This document shows, piece by piece, positions 23,109 to 31,506 of a stretch of DNA of 42,306 bases. The stretch spans positions 1 through 42,306 of the forward strand of contig CANFXM010000004.1 in NCBI GenBank assembly GCA_947451045.1, written 5' to 3'. The DNA comes from Actinomycetota bacterium (lineage in GTDB: Bacteria > Actinomycetota > Actinomycetes > Nanopelagicales > Nanopelagicaceae). Numbering within the stretch: position 1 is the first letter of the stretch; every line of letters starts with the position of its first letter. Under the pieces are notes generated by a model, which did not search any database, was not told the DNA's origin, and was given only the letters and a program-made list of their open reading frames with translations. Both the position numbers and the translations under genes were made by a program.

Positions 23109-24632
23109 ATGACCGATTTCGTTGCTCCAGGTTTACCTGGAAGCAAAGTTACATATTTATCACGCTATGACCATTGGATCAATGGAAAGTTCGTGAAACC
23201 TTCATCAGGTCAATATTTCGATAATGTCACACCGATTACAGGAAAAGTATTTTGTGATGTTGCCCGAGGAAATGCTGCAGATATTGATCTAGCACTAGAT
23301 GCAGCACATGCTGCGGCACCCGCATGGGGACGCACTTCTGCAACTGAACGCGCAATTATTCTAAATAAAATAGCTGATCGTATGGAAGCAAATGTTGAAG
23401 CAATCGCTGTTGCTGAAACATGGGAAAATGGAAAACCAATACGCGAAGCTCTTTATGTAGATATCCCACTTGCAATCGATCACTTCCGCTATTTCGCAGC
23501 AGCGATTCGCGCACAAGAAGGCTCCGCAGGTGAACTCGACCATGACACCGTCGCTTATCACTTCCACGAACCACTAGGAGTTGTTGGCCAAATTATCCCG
23601 TGGAACTTCCCAATTCTGATGGCAGTGTGGAAACTTGCACCAGCGCTAGCTGCAGGAAATTGCGTAGTTCTAAAGCCTGCAGAACAAACTCCAGTCTCTA
23701 TTCATTATTTGATGAGCATCATTGGTGATTTGTTACCAGATGGTGTTCTCAATATCGTCAATGGATTTGGTGTTGAAGTGGGTAAGCCACTTGCATCCTC
23801 TCCACGCATTGCAAAGATTGCATTTACGGGCGAGACCAGCACTGGCCGCCTCATCATGCAATATGCATCAGAGAACATCATTCCTGTCAGCCTCGAACTC
23901 GGTGGCAAGAGTCCTAATATTTTCTTTGCAGATGTTGCAGCAGAAAATGATGCGTTCTATGACAAAGCACTTGAAGGCTTCACAATGTTTGCCGTCAATC
24001 AAGGTGAAGTGTGTACTTGCCCTTCTCGTGGTCTCATCGACACAAAGATCTATGACAAGTTCTTGGGCGATGTCACAGCACGTACTCAAGCTATAAAGCA
24101 AGGTCACCCACTCGACCTATCGACGATGATCGGTGCCCAAGCTAGTAATGACCAACTAGAAAAGATTCTTTCCTATTTTGATATTGGAAAGAAAGAAGGA
24201 GCAAAAGTAATTACTGGTGGAACTCGTGCCGACCTTGGTGGCGAATTATCTGGTGGATATTACGTAACTCCAACAATCTTTGAAGGAAAGAACTCAATGA
24301 GAATTTTCCAAGAAGAGATCTTTGGTCCAGTTGTATCCGTAACAAAATTTGATGGATATGACGATGCTATGCAGATAGCAAATGACACCTTGTACGGACT
24401 CGGTGCCGGCGTATGGACTCGCGATATGAATACTGCATATCGCGCAGGACGTGAAATAAAGGCAGGACGTGTTTGGACAAATTGTTATCACGCATATCCT
24501 GCTGGCGCTGCCTTTGGTGGTTACAAAGCATCAGGAATTGGTCGTGAAAATCATAAGATGATGCTTGACCATTACCAACAGACAAAGAATCTGCTAGTTT
24601 CATATTCACCAAACAAACTCGGATTCTTCTAA
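23109..24632 (+). CDS. NAD-dependent aldehyde dehydrogenase (ExaC/acetaldehyde type)
   Basis: A full aldehyde dehydrogenase of 507 residues. [32 protein letters not shown] and FTGETSTGR form the coenzyme site, E263 in LELGGKSPN is the general base and C302 in NQGEVCTC is the nucleophile. The length, N-terminus ([18 protein letters not shown]) and C-terminal [14 protein letters not shown] resemble ExaC/AldB-type acetaldehyde dehydrogenases. The next gene encodes a DUF779 protein, a pairing also found in mycobacteria (Rv0458-Rv0459). Acetaldehyde or a related short aldehyde is the likely substrate. Expression is probably controlled at the palindrome upstream. Confidence 0.93.
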   Translation: MTDFVAPGLPGSKVTYLSRYDHWINGKFVKPSSGQYFDNVTPITGKVFCDVARGNAADIDLALDAAHAAAPAWGRTSATERAIILNKIADRMEANVEAIAVAETWENGKPIREALYVDIPLAIDHFRYFAAAIRAQEGSAGELDHDTVAYHFHEPLGVVGQIIPWNFPILMAVWKLAPALAAGNCVVLKPAEQTPVSIHYLMSIIGDLLPDGVLNIVNGFGVEVGKPLASSPRIAKIAFTGETSTGRLIMQYASENIIPVSLELGGKSPNIFFADVAAENDAFYDKALEGFTMFAVNQGEVCTCPSRGLIDTKIYDKFLGDVTARTQAIKQGHPLDLSTMIGAQASNDQLEKILSYFDIGKKEGAKVITGGTRADLGGELSGGYYVTPTIFEGKNSMRIFQEEIFGPVVSVTKFDGYDDAMQIANDTLYGLGAGVWTRDMNTAYRAGREIKAGRVWTNCYHAYPAGAAFGGYKASGIGRENHKMMLDHYQQTKNLLVSYSPNKLGFF

Positions 24633-24652
24633 AAAGTTAGGAAGTTATGCAA

Positions 24653-25054
24653 ATGTCTCTGCCGTCTCGTGTCGATGTAACTATCGAGGCGGCAGAGCTT
24701 TTGCTCAAGCTGACGAAAATAAATGGCCCGCTGATGTTTCATCAATCGGGAGGTTGTTGTGATGGCTCTTCTCCGATGTGTTTTCTTAAAGGTGAATTCC
24801 GCCTAGGTGGATCAGATGTATTACTTGTTGAATTGAATTTCGAAGGCCTGAGTGAGCCAATTTTTGTGTGGATTTCAGCGTCACAATTTGAATATTGGAA
24901 ACATACTCACCTGACTATTGATCTTGTGGATGGCCGAGGCGGGGGTTTCTCGTTGGAATCACCTGAAGGCAAACGTTTTCTCATACGTTCACGTCTTTTC
25001 AGTGATGAAGAATGGGCATTATTAGAAAATGCTCCACTAAAAACAGGAGCATAA
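24653..25054 (+). CDS. DUF779 protein associated with aldehyde dehydrogenase
   Basis: A 133-residue protein with the DUF779 hallmark MFHQSGGCCDGSSPMC, a Cys/His-rich motif that may bind metal, followed by a beta-rich body (FVWISASQFEYWKHTHLTIDLVDGRGGGFSLE). Such proteins are usually encoded beside ExaC-type aldehyde dehydrogenases; their function is not established. I chose ATG 24653 because the AGGAAG ribosome binding site is eight bases upstream, whereas it is only two bases from the ORF-track ATG at 24647. A terminator begins immediately after the stop. Confidence 0.85.
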   Translation: MSLPSRVDVTIEAAELLLKLTKINGPLMFHQSGGCCDGSSPMCFLKGEFRLGGSDVLLVELNFEGLSEPIFVWISASQFEYWKHTHLTIDLVDGRGGGFSLESPEGKRFLIRSRLFSDEEWALLENAPLKTGA

Positions 25055-25088
25055 AAAAATCCCCGCCAGTTACCCGGCGGGGATTTTT
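25055..25088. terminator. Bidirectional intrinsic terminator
   Basis: AAAAATCCCCGCC and GGCGGGGATTTTT form a 13-bp stem around an eight-base loop, with A and T runs on both flanks. It serves the DUF779 gene on the + strand and the convergent sugar-ABC ATPase gene on the - strand, only ten bases from the stop of the latter. Confidence 0.95.
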
Positions 25089-25098
25089 AGTAAAGCGA

Positions 25099-26181
25099 TT
25101 ACTTAATGCGCTCTCCAGTTGTTGCATTGAAGAGGTGAACTGCAGCAGGGTTGACGCCAACAGTGATTGTGTCGCCAGCCTTTGGTGGGTTCTTTGGATC
25201 CCAGCGAACAATTACTTGTGCGCCTTCATCACTTGCATTAGCAAACTTGACTGTTGAATCAGCAGGCTTTCCGTAGACGAATGCATCTGCACCAAGTTCT
25301 TCAACAACTTCTACGAGAACGTGGAAGCCAGTTGATGCTGGTGTGAAACCTTCTGGACGAATACCTACTGTGACATTTGATCCAGCGCTTGCAGGAACCG
25401 CAATAGCGAGATCTCCAAGCATTGCTTTGCCGCCACTTACTGGAGCTGTCAGCAAGTTCATTGCTGGTGATCCAATAAATCCTGCAACGAATGCATTTGC
25501 TGGATTGTCATAAAGATTACGAGGAGTATCAACTTGCTGAAGAAGTCCATCCTTCAACACTGCTACGCGATCACCCATAGTCATAGCTTCAACCTGGTCG
25601 TGAGTTACATAAACAGTTGTGATACCGAGGCGGCGCTGTAGCGCTGCAATTTGTGTACGAGTTGCAACACGCAACTTCGCATCAAGGTTTGATAGCGGTT
25701 CATCCATAAGGAATACCTGTGGTTCGCGAACAATTGCGCGACCCATAGCAACGCGCTGACGTTGTCCACCTGATAGAGCTTTTGGCTTGCGCTCTAGGTA
25801 TGGCTCAAGGTCGAGCAACTTTGCTGCTTCGCGAACACGACGATCGCGTTCTTCCTTTGGTGTTCCTGCAATTTTGAGAGCGAATCCCATGTTTTCTGCA
25901 ACTGTCATATGTGGGTAAAGAGCATATGACTGGAAAACCATTGCAATGTCACGATCTTTTGGTGCAACATTTGTTACATCACGATCGCCAATCAAGATAC
26001 GTCCGTTATCGATCTCTTCAAGTCCTGCCAACATACGAAGTGATGTTGACTTACCGCAACCTGATGGTCCAACAAGTACAAGAAATTCACCGTCATTAAC
26101 AGTGAGATTGAGTTTGTCGACTGCAGGTGCAGTTGTTCCTGGATAGATACGTGTAGCGGCTTCGAATACTACTGATGCCAT
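25099..26181 (-). CDS. Carbohydrate ABC transporter ATPase (MsmK/UgpC/MsiK type)
   Basis: A sugar-importer ATPase of 360 residues. Walker A is GPSGCGKST, the Q-loop VFQSYALYPHMTV, the signature LSGGQRQRVAMGRAI, Walker B VFLMDEPLSNLDA and the H-loop VYVTHDQVEAMTM. The C-terminal regulatory domain (MOP/TOBE-like, VGIRPEGF) is the MalK type. I trimmed the ORF-track start by 33 codons to MASVVFEAATRIYPG, which has a GGAG ribosome binding site and matches homologues. No permease or binding-protein gene is nearby, which suggests a shared ATPase for several sugar importers, as MsiK is in Streptomyces. The terminator at 25055-25088 closes the gene. Confidence 0.93.
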   Translation of the reverse strand: MASVVFEAATRIYPGTTAPAVDKLNLTVNDGEFLVLVGPSGCGKSTSLRMLAGLEEIDNGRILIGDRDVTNVAPKDRDIAMVFQSYALYPHMTVAENMGFALKIAGTPKEERDRRVREAAKLLDLEPYLERKPKALSGGQRQRVAMGRAIVREPQVFLMDEPLSNLDAKLRVATRTQIAALQRRLGITTVYVTHDQVEAMTMGDRVAVLKDGLLQQVDTPRNLYDNPANAFVAGFIGSPAMNLLTAPVSGGKAMLGDLAIAVPASAGSNVTVGIRPEGFTPASTGFHVLVEVVEELGADAFVYGKPADSTVKFANASDEGAQVIVRWDPKNPPKAGDTITVGVNPAAVHLFNATTGERIK

Positions 26182-26198
26182 TTCTTTGACTCCTTCTC

Positions 26199-26216
26199 CG
26201 AGCAGGTACGTGCTCG
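26199..26216. promoter_or_regulatory. 18-bp imperfect palindrome upstream of the sugar-ABC ATPase gene
   Basis: CGAGCAGGTACGTGCTCG pairs at 16 of 18 positions. It lies a few bases upstream of the ribosome binding site of the minus-strand ATPase gene, so it may be an operator or a leader hairpin controlling it. Confidence 0.5.
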
Positions 26217-26265
26217 ACGGTCCGAGGATGAAGGCGCTGGCGGGGTTCCGACAGCGTGGAGGTAG

Positions 26266-26278
26266 GTTATGGCATAAC
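26266..26278. promoter_or_regulatory. 13-bp palindrome in the divergent spacer
   Basis: GTTATG-G-CATAAC is a perfect dyad with a one-base centre, between the sugar-ABC ATPase gene and the CNNM/CorC-like gene. It may be an operator. Short dyads of this kind also occur by chance. Confidence 0.3.
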
Positions 26279-26297
26279 ACCAGGAAAAGGGAAGTCC

Positions 26298-26303
26298 TAT
26301 ACT
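26298..26303 (+). promoter_or_regulatory. Candidate -10 element for the CNNM/CorC-like gene
   Basis: TATACT lies nine bases before ATG 26313, giving a leader of only about three bases. No good -35 is seen at the expected distance. Confidence 0.3.
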
Positions 26304-26312
26304 TTGGCCATA

Positions 26313-27608
26313 ATGGAGTCGCATTCGCTGGGAACCCTCGTTGGAGATATCGCTACCGTTGGGGCATTGATAGTGCTCGCATCCCTTTTCGTGGCTGCCG
26401 AAATTGCTCTGATCTCTCTTCGCGATAGTCAGATCCGCCAACTCTCAACTAAAGGTCGAAGGGGCGCGCGCGTTGCTCTTTTGGCGCAGAATCCCAATCG
26501 ATTTTTAGCCGCCGCCCAAGTGGGAGTCACCGTCTGCGGATTTCTTTCTGCAGCATTGGGTGCGGAAAAAATAGGTGGCTACGTAATTCCATGGCTTGAA
26601 GGTTTAGGAATTTCTCATAGTTGGAGTACGACACTTTCACTAGTTGGAATTACTTTGGTAATTGCCTACTTCTCACTCGTCTTCGGAGAATTAGTACCAA
26701 AGCGACTGGCACTATTTCGCTCGGAACAGATTGCGCTCGCCGCCGCCCCATCTATTGATTTCATAGCAAAACTATTTCGCCCCATTATTTGGTTACTTTC
26801 AAAGTCAACCGATTTTGTCGTTCGAGCATTTGGTGTGGACCCAAAAGAACAACGCAGCGCCATTTCAGAAGAAGAATTATTAGATTTAGTTGCAGGACAT
26901 GCTGCTCTCACTGATGAAGAGCGCGACATTGTTGAAGAAGTTTTCAACGCATCAGAGCGTCAAGTGCATGAAGTCATGGTTCCAAGAACAGAAGTTGACT
27001 TTATGGATGGCTCACTCACTGTTGGTAAAGCAATTTCGCTGGCTGTTGAGAAAGCTCACTCACGTTATCCAGTTGTTCGAGGTTCAAGTGATGAAGTTAT
27101 TGGTTTTATTCATGTGCGCGATCTTCTCGACAATTCACGCGCAAGCTCAGGGGATAAGATTCAAGATTTAGTTCGAAACATAATGTATTTGCCTGGCACA
27201 AAAGGCGTGCTTCCTGCGCTCACTGAGATGAGAAATCAACGTCAACATGTAGCTATCGTGTTAGATGAATATGGCGGCACTGACGGAATCGTTACTTTGG
27301 AAGATTTAGTGGAATGCCTTATCGGTGATATTCGGGATGAATATGATGGGGATGAAAGTGATTTACCGATTCAATCGCGAACAGAAGATTTTGAAGTTGA
27401 CGGGCTCATCTCTATTGATGATTTGCGCGATGATTCTGGAATAGATATTCCGGATGGCCCATATGAAACGGCAAGTGGATTTGTTATGCATTTTCTTGGT
27501 CATATTCCTCAAGTCGGTGACATTGCATCCATTGATGGAGCGCGCATTACGGTACTTTCAATGGAAGGTAAGCGAGCTGGGCGTTTATTGATATCGAGGA
27601 TTATCTAA
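26313..27608 (+). CDS. CNNM/CorC-family membrane protein with DUF21, CBS pair and CorC_HlyC domain
   Basis: Residues 1-200 form the DUF21 transmembrane domain, with hydrophobic segments such as [21 protein letters not shown] and the [11 protein letters not shown] motif. A CBS pair follows ([43 protein letters not shown]), then a C-terminal CorC_HlyC domain. Related proteins are linked to Mg/Co homeostasis; the old hemolysin label is not informative. I chose ATG 26313 (MESHSLGTL) instead of the ORF-track start 19 codons upstream, since the longer form adds a polar segment with no match to the family. The product has 431 residues. Confidence 0.9.
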   Translation: MESHSLGTLVGDIATVGALIVLASLFVAAEIALISLRDSQIRQLSTKGRRGARVALLAQNPNRFLAAAQVGVTVCGFLSAALGAEKIGGYVIPWLEGLGISHSWSTTLSLVGITLVIAYFSLVFGELVPKRLALFRSEQIALAAAPSIDFIAKLFRPIIWLLSKSTDFVVRAFGVDPKEQRSAISEEELLDLVAGHAALTDEERDIVEEVFNASERQVHEVMVPRTEVDFMDGSLTVGKAISLAVEKAHSRYPVVRGSSDEVIGFIHVRDLLDNSRASSGDKIQDLVRNIMYLPGTKGVLPALTEMRNQRQHVAIVLDEYGGTDGIVTLEDLVECLIGDIRDEYDGDESDLPIQSRTEDFEVDGLISIDDLRDDSGIDIPDGPYETASGFVMHFLGHIPQVGDIASIDGARITVLSMEGKRAGRLLISRII

Positions 27609-27627
27609 AGCATGCGAGAATCACGCC

Positions 27628-28635
27628 ATGGCAGCTAAGACTATGAAGAGAGTCCTGTCGGGAATCCAACCGACAAGTGACTCCTTCCACCTTGGAAATT
27701 ACCTTGGCGCAGTAAAACAATGGGTTGAACTTCAAGATGGCCATGATGCTTTTTATTGCATAGTTGATTTACATGCACTCACGATTGAGACCGATCCAGT
27801 GCAATTTAGAAAACGTACTCTTGCGTCGGCAGCTCAACTCTTGGCCTTAGGGATCTCACCAGAAAAATCTACACTTTTTATCCAATCTCAAGTTCCGCAA
27901 CATAATCAATTGGGTTGGATTATGGAATGTCTCACTGGCTTTGGTGAAGCAAGTCGTATGACGCAATTCAAAGATAAATCTTCGAAGAATGGCTCTGACC
28001 GAACAGTTGTTGGTTTATTTACTTATCCTATGTTGCAGGCAGCAGACATTCTTTTGTATCAAGCAGACTATGTGCCCGTAGGAGAAGATCAACGCCAACA
28101 TATTGAACTTACCCGCGACTTAGCGCAACGTTTCAACACAAAATATGGTCAAACATTTCAAATCCCCGAAGCCTATATTTTGAAGACTGCTGCCAAGATA
28201 AATGATCTGCAAGAGGCAACTGCGAAGATGAGCAAGTCCTCTGGTTCCGTTGCAGGCGTTATTGAAATTATGGATACGCCAGAATCCAATGCCAAGAAAA
28301 TAAAGAGTGCGACAACCGATGCCGGTCGCGAGGTTCGCTTTGATGAGAAAGAGAAACCTGGAATAAGCAATCTGCTCACAATCCATAGTGCTCTTTCTGG
28401 CACACCGATTGCGACTTTGGAAAAAGATTTTGAAGGAAAAGGCTATGGAGATTTTAAAGGCGCTGTCGCAGAAGTTGTTGTTGAATATTTCCGACCAATT
28501 CGCGCACGAGCATTAGAACTTTTAGAAGATGAAAAAAACCTGCTTTCAATACTCCATGAAGGTGCAGAAAAGGCCCATGAAGTTGCCTCTCAAAGCGTAA
28601 AAGAGGCATATAAAAATTTAGGCGTTGTAATTTAG
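27628..28635 (+). CDS. trpS: Tryptophanyl-tRNA synthetase
   Basis: A class Ic synthetase of 335 residues. The HIGH-like motif is FHLGNYLGA after SGIQPTSDS, and KMSKS is in [41 protein letters not shown] is the tryptophan-site region. The start follows the CNNM/CorC-like gene by 19 bases without a Shine-Dalgarno. GAGAAT lies exactly six bases before the ATG, so a leaderless transcript is possible, but co-transcription from upstream is equally likely. Confidence 0.97.
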   Translation: MAAKTMKRVLSGIQPTSDSFHLGNYLGAVKQWVELQDGHDAFYCIVDLHALTIETDPVQFRKRTLASAAQLLALGISPEKSTLFIQSQVPQHNQLGWIMECLTGFGEASRMTQFKDKSSKNGSDRTVVGLFTYPMLQAADILLYQADYVPVGEDQRQHIELTRDLAQRFNTKYGQTFQIPEAYILKTAAKINDLQEATAKMSKSSGSVAGVIEIMDTPESNAKKIKSATTDAGREVRFDEKEKPGISNLLTIHSALSGTPIATLEKDFEGKGYGDFKGAVAEVVVEYFRPIRARALELLEDEKNLLSILHEGAEKAHEVASQSVKEAYKNLGVVI

Positions 28636-28697
28636 TTCGATTACTATCAATGTCGGGTTGAGAGTTTTCCAAATTGTTACATAGTAAAAACGAAAAA

Positions 28698-28727
28698 TCT
28701 CACCCATATTTTGAATATTTCTCACCC
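28698..28727. repeat. Direct repeat TCTCACCC flanking the -35 of the nucleoside-uptake operon
   Basis: TCTCACCC occurs at 28698-28705 and 28720-28727, 22 bases (about two helical turns) apart and on either side of the TTGAAT -35 hexamer. The inverse, GGGTGAG, appears again at 29875-29881 just after the binding-protein gene. A regulator site is possible but unproven. Confidence 0.35.
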
Positions 28728-28740
28728 TAACTACTAGGCT
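28711..28740 (+). promoter_or_regulatory. Candidate promoter of the nucleoside-uptake operon
   Basis: TTGAAT (28711-28716), 18 bases, TAGGCT (28735-28740), with a predicted start near 28747. A second, weaker candidate (TTGAGA, CATAGT) lies just upstream. Confidence 0.5.
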
Positions 28741-28757
28741 CCTCGATACACATCAAC

Positions 28758-28789
28758 CTTCTATTACTGATTAAAAACAGTAATAGAAG
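28758..28789. promoter_or_regulatory. Perfect 12-bp inverted repeat in the leader of the nucleoside-uptake operon
   Basis: CTTCTATTACTG and CAGTAATAGAAG are perfect complements around an eight-base loop ATTAAAAA. The repeat begins about 11 bases after the predicted start of transcription and ends eight bases before the GGAGG ribosome binding site. It may be a repressor operator or a leader hairpin; with no T run after it, it is not a standard terminator. Confidence 0.7.
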
Positions 28790-28805
28790 ACCCCTTGGAG
28801 GAAAA

Positions 28806-29861
28806 TTGAAGAAGATATTTCGTCTTGTAGCAGTAGTAGCTGCAACAACATTTGTCGCAACGGCACTTGTTGCACCAACTGCATCTGCGGCATCAAAGGT
28901 CAAGATTGGTTTGGCATATGACATTGGTGGCCGTGGAGATAAGTCATTCAATGACTTGGCAGCAGCTGGTTTAGATGCAGCTAAGAAGAAGTTTGGTCTT
29001 ACCGCAAAGGAAGTAACTGTTGGACAAGGTTCAGATTCAGAGCGCGAATCAAAGCTTCGCCTTCTTGCCTCTGCTGGTTACAACCCAATCATTGCTGTTG
29101 GTTACCTCTATGCAGGAACTTTGAAGAAAGTTGCTCAAGACTATCCAAATACGCAATTCGCAATTATTGATGATGCATCTATTGATCTTCTCAATGTTTC
29201 ATCACTCGTATTTACTGAAGAACAAGGTTCATACCTCGCTGGCGTAGCTGCAGCACTTGCATCTAAGTCAGGCAAGGTTGGATATATCGGCGGAGTACGT
29301 ATTCCGTTGCTTCAGAAGTTCGAAGCAGGATTCGTTGCTGGAGTAAAGGCAACAAAGAAATCTGCAACAGTAGATGTGAAGTATGTTTCAGAGCCACCTG
29401 ACTTCTCAGGCTTCAACGATCCTGCAAAAGCAAAAGTTATTGCTAAGGGCATGATCGATAAGAATGAAGATGTAATTTATTCAGCCGCTGGTGGTTCAGG
29501 TGCAGGTAACTTCGCTGCAGCAACTGATGCCGCAGCAGCTGGAAAGAAGGTCTGGACAATTGGTGTTGACTCTGATCAGTACCTTTCAGCATCAGCTGCA
29601 GAAAAGAAGAACATGCTCACTTCAGCAATGAAGCGCGTGGACAATGCTGTATACGACGTAATTGCAGAAGCAGTTGCTGGCCGTACAGTCAATGACATTC
29701 TTGATGCAAAAGCTGGAATCTATGGCCGTCGCTACAACCTAGCAATTGCTGGTGTTGGAGTTTCATACTCAGGTGGATATATCACCAAGTACAAGGCACA
29801 ACTTGATGCAGCCACTAAGGGCATCATCAGTGGAAAGATCAAAGTTCCAACAGCGCCATAA
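28806..29861 (+). CDS. BMP-family nucleoside-binding protein of an ABC importer
   Basis: The first gene of the nucleoside-uptake operon. The 351-residue product starts with a Sec signal peptide (KKIFRLVAVVAATTFVATALVAPTASA) and then the BMP/PnrA fold: KIGLAYDIGGRGDKSFNDLAAAGLD, VGQGSDSERESKLRLLASAGYNPIIAVGYLYA, EEQGSYLAGVAAALAS, GYIGGVRIPLLQKFEAGF and TIGVDSDQYL. It is expected to deliver nucleosides to the permeases encoded downstream. Unlike most BMP proteins of monoderm bacteria it has no lipobox Cys; the end of the signal peptide reads as a signal peptidase I site (TASA). The start codon is TTG, four bases after GGAGG; no better ATG exists upstream. Confidence 0.92.
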   Translation: MKKIFRLVAVVAATTFVATALVAPTASAASKVKIGLAYDIGGRGDKSFNDLAAAGLDAAKKKFGLTAKEVTVGQGSDSERESKLRLLASAGYNPIIAVGYLYAGTLKKVAQDYPNTQFAIIDDASIDLLNVSSLVFTEEQGSYLAGVAAALASKSGKVGYIGGVRIPLLQKFEAGFVAGVKATKKSATVDVKYVSEPPDFSGFNDPAKAKVIAKGMIDKNEDVIYSAAGGSGAGNFAAATDAAAAGKKVWTIGVDSDQYLSASAAEKKNMLTSAMKRVDNAVYDVIAEAVAGRTVNDILDAKAGIYGRRYNLAIAGVGVSYSGGYITKYKAQLDAATKGIISGKIKVPTAP

Positions 29862-29903
29862 ATTCACTACCCATGGGTGAGTAATCACTCATTGAAATAG
29901 TGG

Positions 29904-29947
29904 CATGTGGCCCAGTAAGAGAGTTAAATCTCTAACTGGGCCACATG
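29904..29947 (+). other. Long intercistronic stem-loop between binding protein and ATPase genes
   Basis: CATGTGGCCCAGT and ACTGGGCCACATG form a perfect 13-bp stem, extended after an A-A mismatch by AGAGA/TCTCT around a GTTAAA loop. It is followed by TATTTCAAAT, not a T run. Such hairpins often protect or partly end the binding-protein mRNA so that it is made in excess over the membrane parts. Confidence 0.8.
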
Positions 29948-30000
29948 TATTTCAAATAGACGGTCTGCAGTGCAAAGATGCATCGGAGAGGAGCCCACAC

Positions 30001-31506
30001 ATGAGTATTGCTGTTGAACTTCGACACATCTCAAAGCGCTTCCCCGGAGTTATTGCAAATAAAGATATTTCGATGAAAGTTGAAAGTGGAACGGTGCACG
30101 CCCTCGTTGGCGAAAATGGCGCTGGTAAGTCAACGGTGATGAAAATACTTTACGGAATGCAAAAGCCCGATAGTGGCGAAATTTTAGTAAATGGTAAAAC
30201 CATGGTTTTCAAAAATCCTAATGATGCAATTGCTGCAGAAATTGGGATGGTCCATCAACATTTTATGCTCGCTGATAATTTTACGGTTTTGGAAAATATT
30301 ATTTTAGGCTCCGAGCCAACTAAAGCTGGAAAAATTGATTATGCACTAGCAAAGAAGAAGATTTCTGAAATGGCTACAGCATATGGACTAGATGTAGACC
30401 CAGATGCTCTAGTTGAAGAGCTGGGTGTTGGGCAACGACAAAGAGTTGAGATTCTTAAAGTTCTCTATCGCGGCGCAAAGATATTGATCTTTGATGAACC
30501 AACTGCTGTTTTAGTACCTCAAGAAGTTGATGATCTATTTGAAGCCCTAGAAGGCTTGCGCTCACAAGGAATGGCAGTAATTTTTATATCACATAAGTTG
30601 GATGAAGTTCTTCGAGTCGCCGATGAAGTAACTGTCGTACGAAATGGTTCAACAGTTGCTGAAGTGAAGTCAAAAGATGTTACAGCTCGCGAGCTTGCAG
30701 AACTGATGGTTGGTAGTGAATTACCAGAACCTACAACTCATGGAATTACGCGCCGCGAGCAGATTACTCTTTCAGTCAAGGATGTTTCAGTACCAACAAA
30801 AACAGGAAGTCGCGATCTAATTTCGCATATCTCTTTCAATATTCACGCTGGTGAAGTTGTTGGAATCGCTGGTGTAGAAGGTAATGGTCAAGCAGAACTT
30901 GTAGAAGCAATTTTAGGTCTACGTGAATATACGGGCAGTGTTTTATTTAATGAAACTTCTATGGATTCATTAGATGTTGCTGATCGTCGTGATTTGGGTA
31001 TTGGTTTTATTCCGGAAGATCGCCAACGTCAGGCGCTACTTATGAATTCACCATTATGGGAAAATAGAATTCTGGGTCATCAACGAGGTAAGCCAGTCAT
31101 GCATGGTTTTGTCATCGATAAAAAAGCAACGTATGCAGATACCGAAAAAATTATGAAGGAGTACGACGTCCGTTCAACTGGACCAGATTCTTTAGCTACG
31201 GCGCTCTCTGGTGGAAACCAGCAAAAATTTATCGTGGGGCGTGAAATGTCAAAACTCCCCGCACTACTAGTTGCATCTCATCCAACACGCGGCGTTGATG
31301 TTGGAGCGCAAGGAGCAATTTGGCAGGAACTTCGTAATGCTCGTGAAAATGGAATGGCAATTCTGCTGATATCAGCAGACCTTGAAGAACTCATTGGCAT
31401 GTCGGATCGATTACTTGTGATGCTACGTGGTGAAGTGAGCGCAGAAATAGATCCAGCAAAAACTAATCCTGAACAACTTGGTTCTGCAATGACTGGTGCC
31501 AAATGA
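30001..31506 (+). CDS. Nucleoside ABC importer ATPase with two ABC domains
   Basis: A 501-residue tandem ATPase of the RbsA/NupA type. Domain 1 has Walker A GENGAGKST (37-45), the Q-loop MVHQHFML, a degenerate signature LGVGQRQRVEI and Walker B ILIFDEPTAVL. Domain 2 has a degenerate Walker A (GVEGNGQAEL, no Lys), signature LSGGNQQKFIVGRE and Walker B-like LLVASHPTRGVDVGAQ; these degenerate features are common in nucleoside importers. I moved the start from 29905 to ATG 30001, because the longer frame begins inside the stem-loop, while 30001 has a GGAG ribosome binding site and starts the ABC fold. It overlaps the first permease gene as ATGA. Confidence 0.93.
   Translation: MSIAVELRHISKRFPGVIANKDISMKVESGTVHALVGENGAGKSTVMKILYGMQKPDSGEILVNGKTMVFKNPNDAIAAEIGMVHQHFMLADNFTVLENIILGSEPTKAGKIDYALAKKKISEMATAYGLDVDPDALVEELGVGQRQRVEILKVLYRGAKILIFDEPTAVLVPQEVDDLFEALEGLRSQGMAVIFISHKLDEVLRVADEVTVVRNGSTVAEVKSKDVTARELAELMVGSELPEPTTHGITRREQITLSVKDVSVPTKTGSRDLISHISFNIHAGEVVGIAGVEGNGQAELVEAILGLREYTGSVLFNETSMDSLDVADRRDLGIGFIPEDRQRQALLMNSPLWENRILGHQRGKPVMHGFVIDKKATYADTEKIMKEYDVRSTGPDSLATALSGGNQQKFIVGREMSKLPALLVASHPTRGVDVGAQGAIWQELRNARENGMAILLISADLEELIGMSDRLLVMLRGEVSAEIDPAKTNPEQLGSAMTGAK

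Noticed and set aside
28636-28805. Possible purine riboswitch before the nucleoside operon
   Set aside because: No three-way-junction core or conserved loop sequences of the purine class can be seen; only the 12-bp inverted repeat stands out.
29905-30000. N-terminal extension of the nucleoside ATPase starting at 29905
   Set aside because: The extension is translated from the 44-base stem-loop and has no homology to the ABC fold; ATG 30001 has a ribosome binding site.
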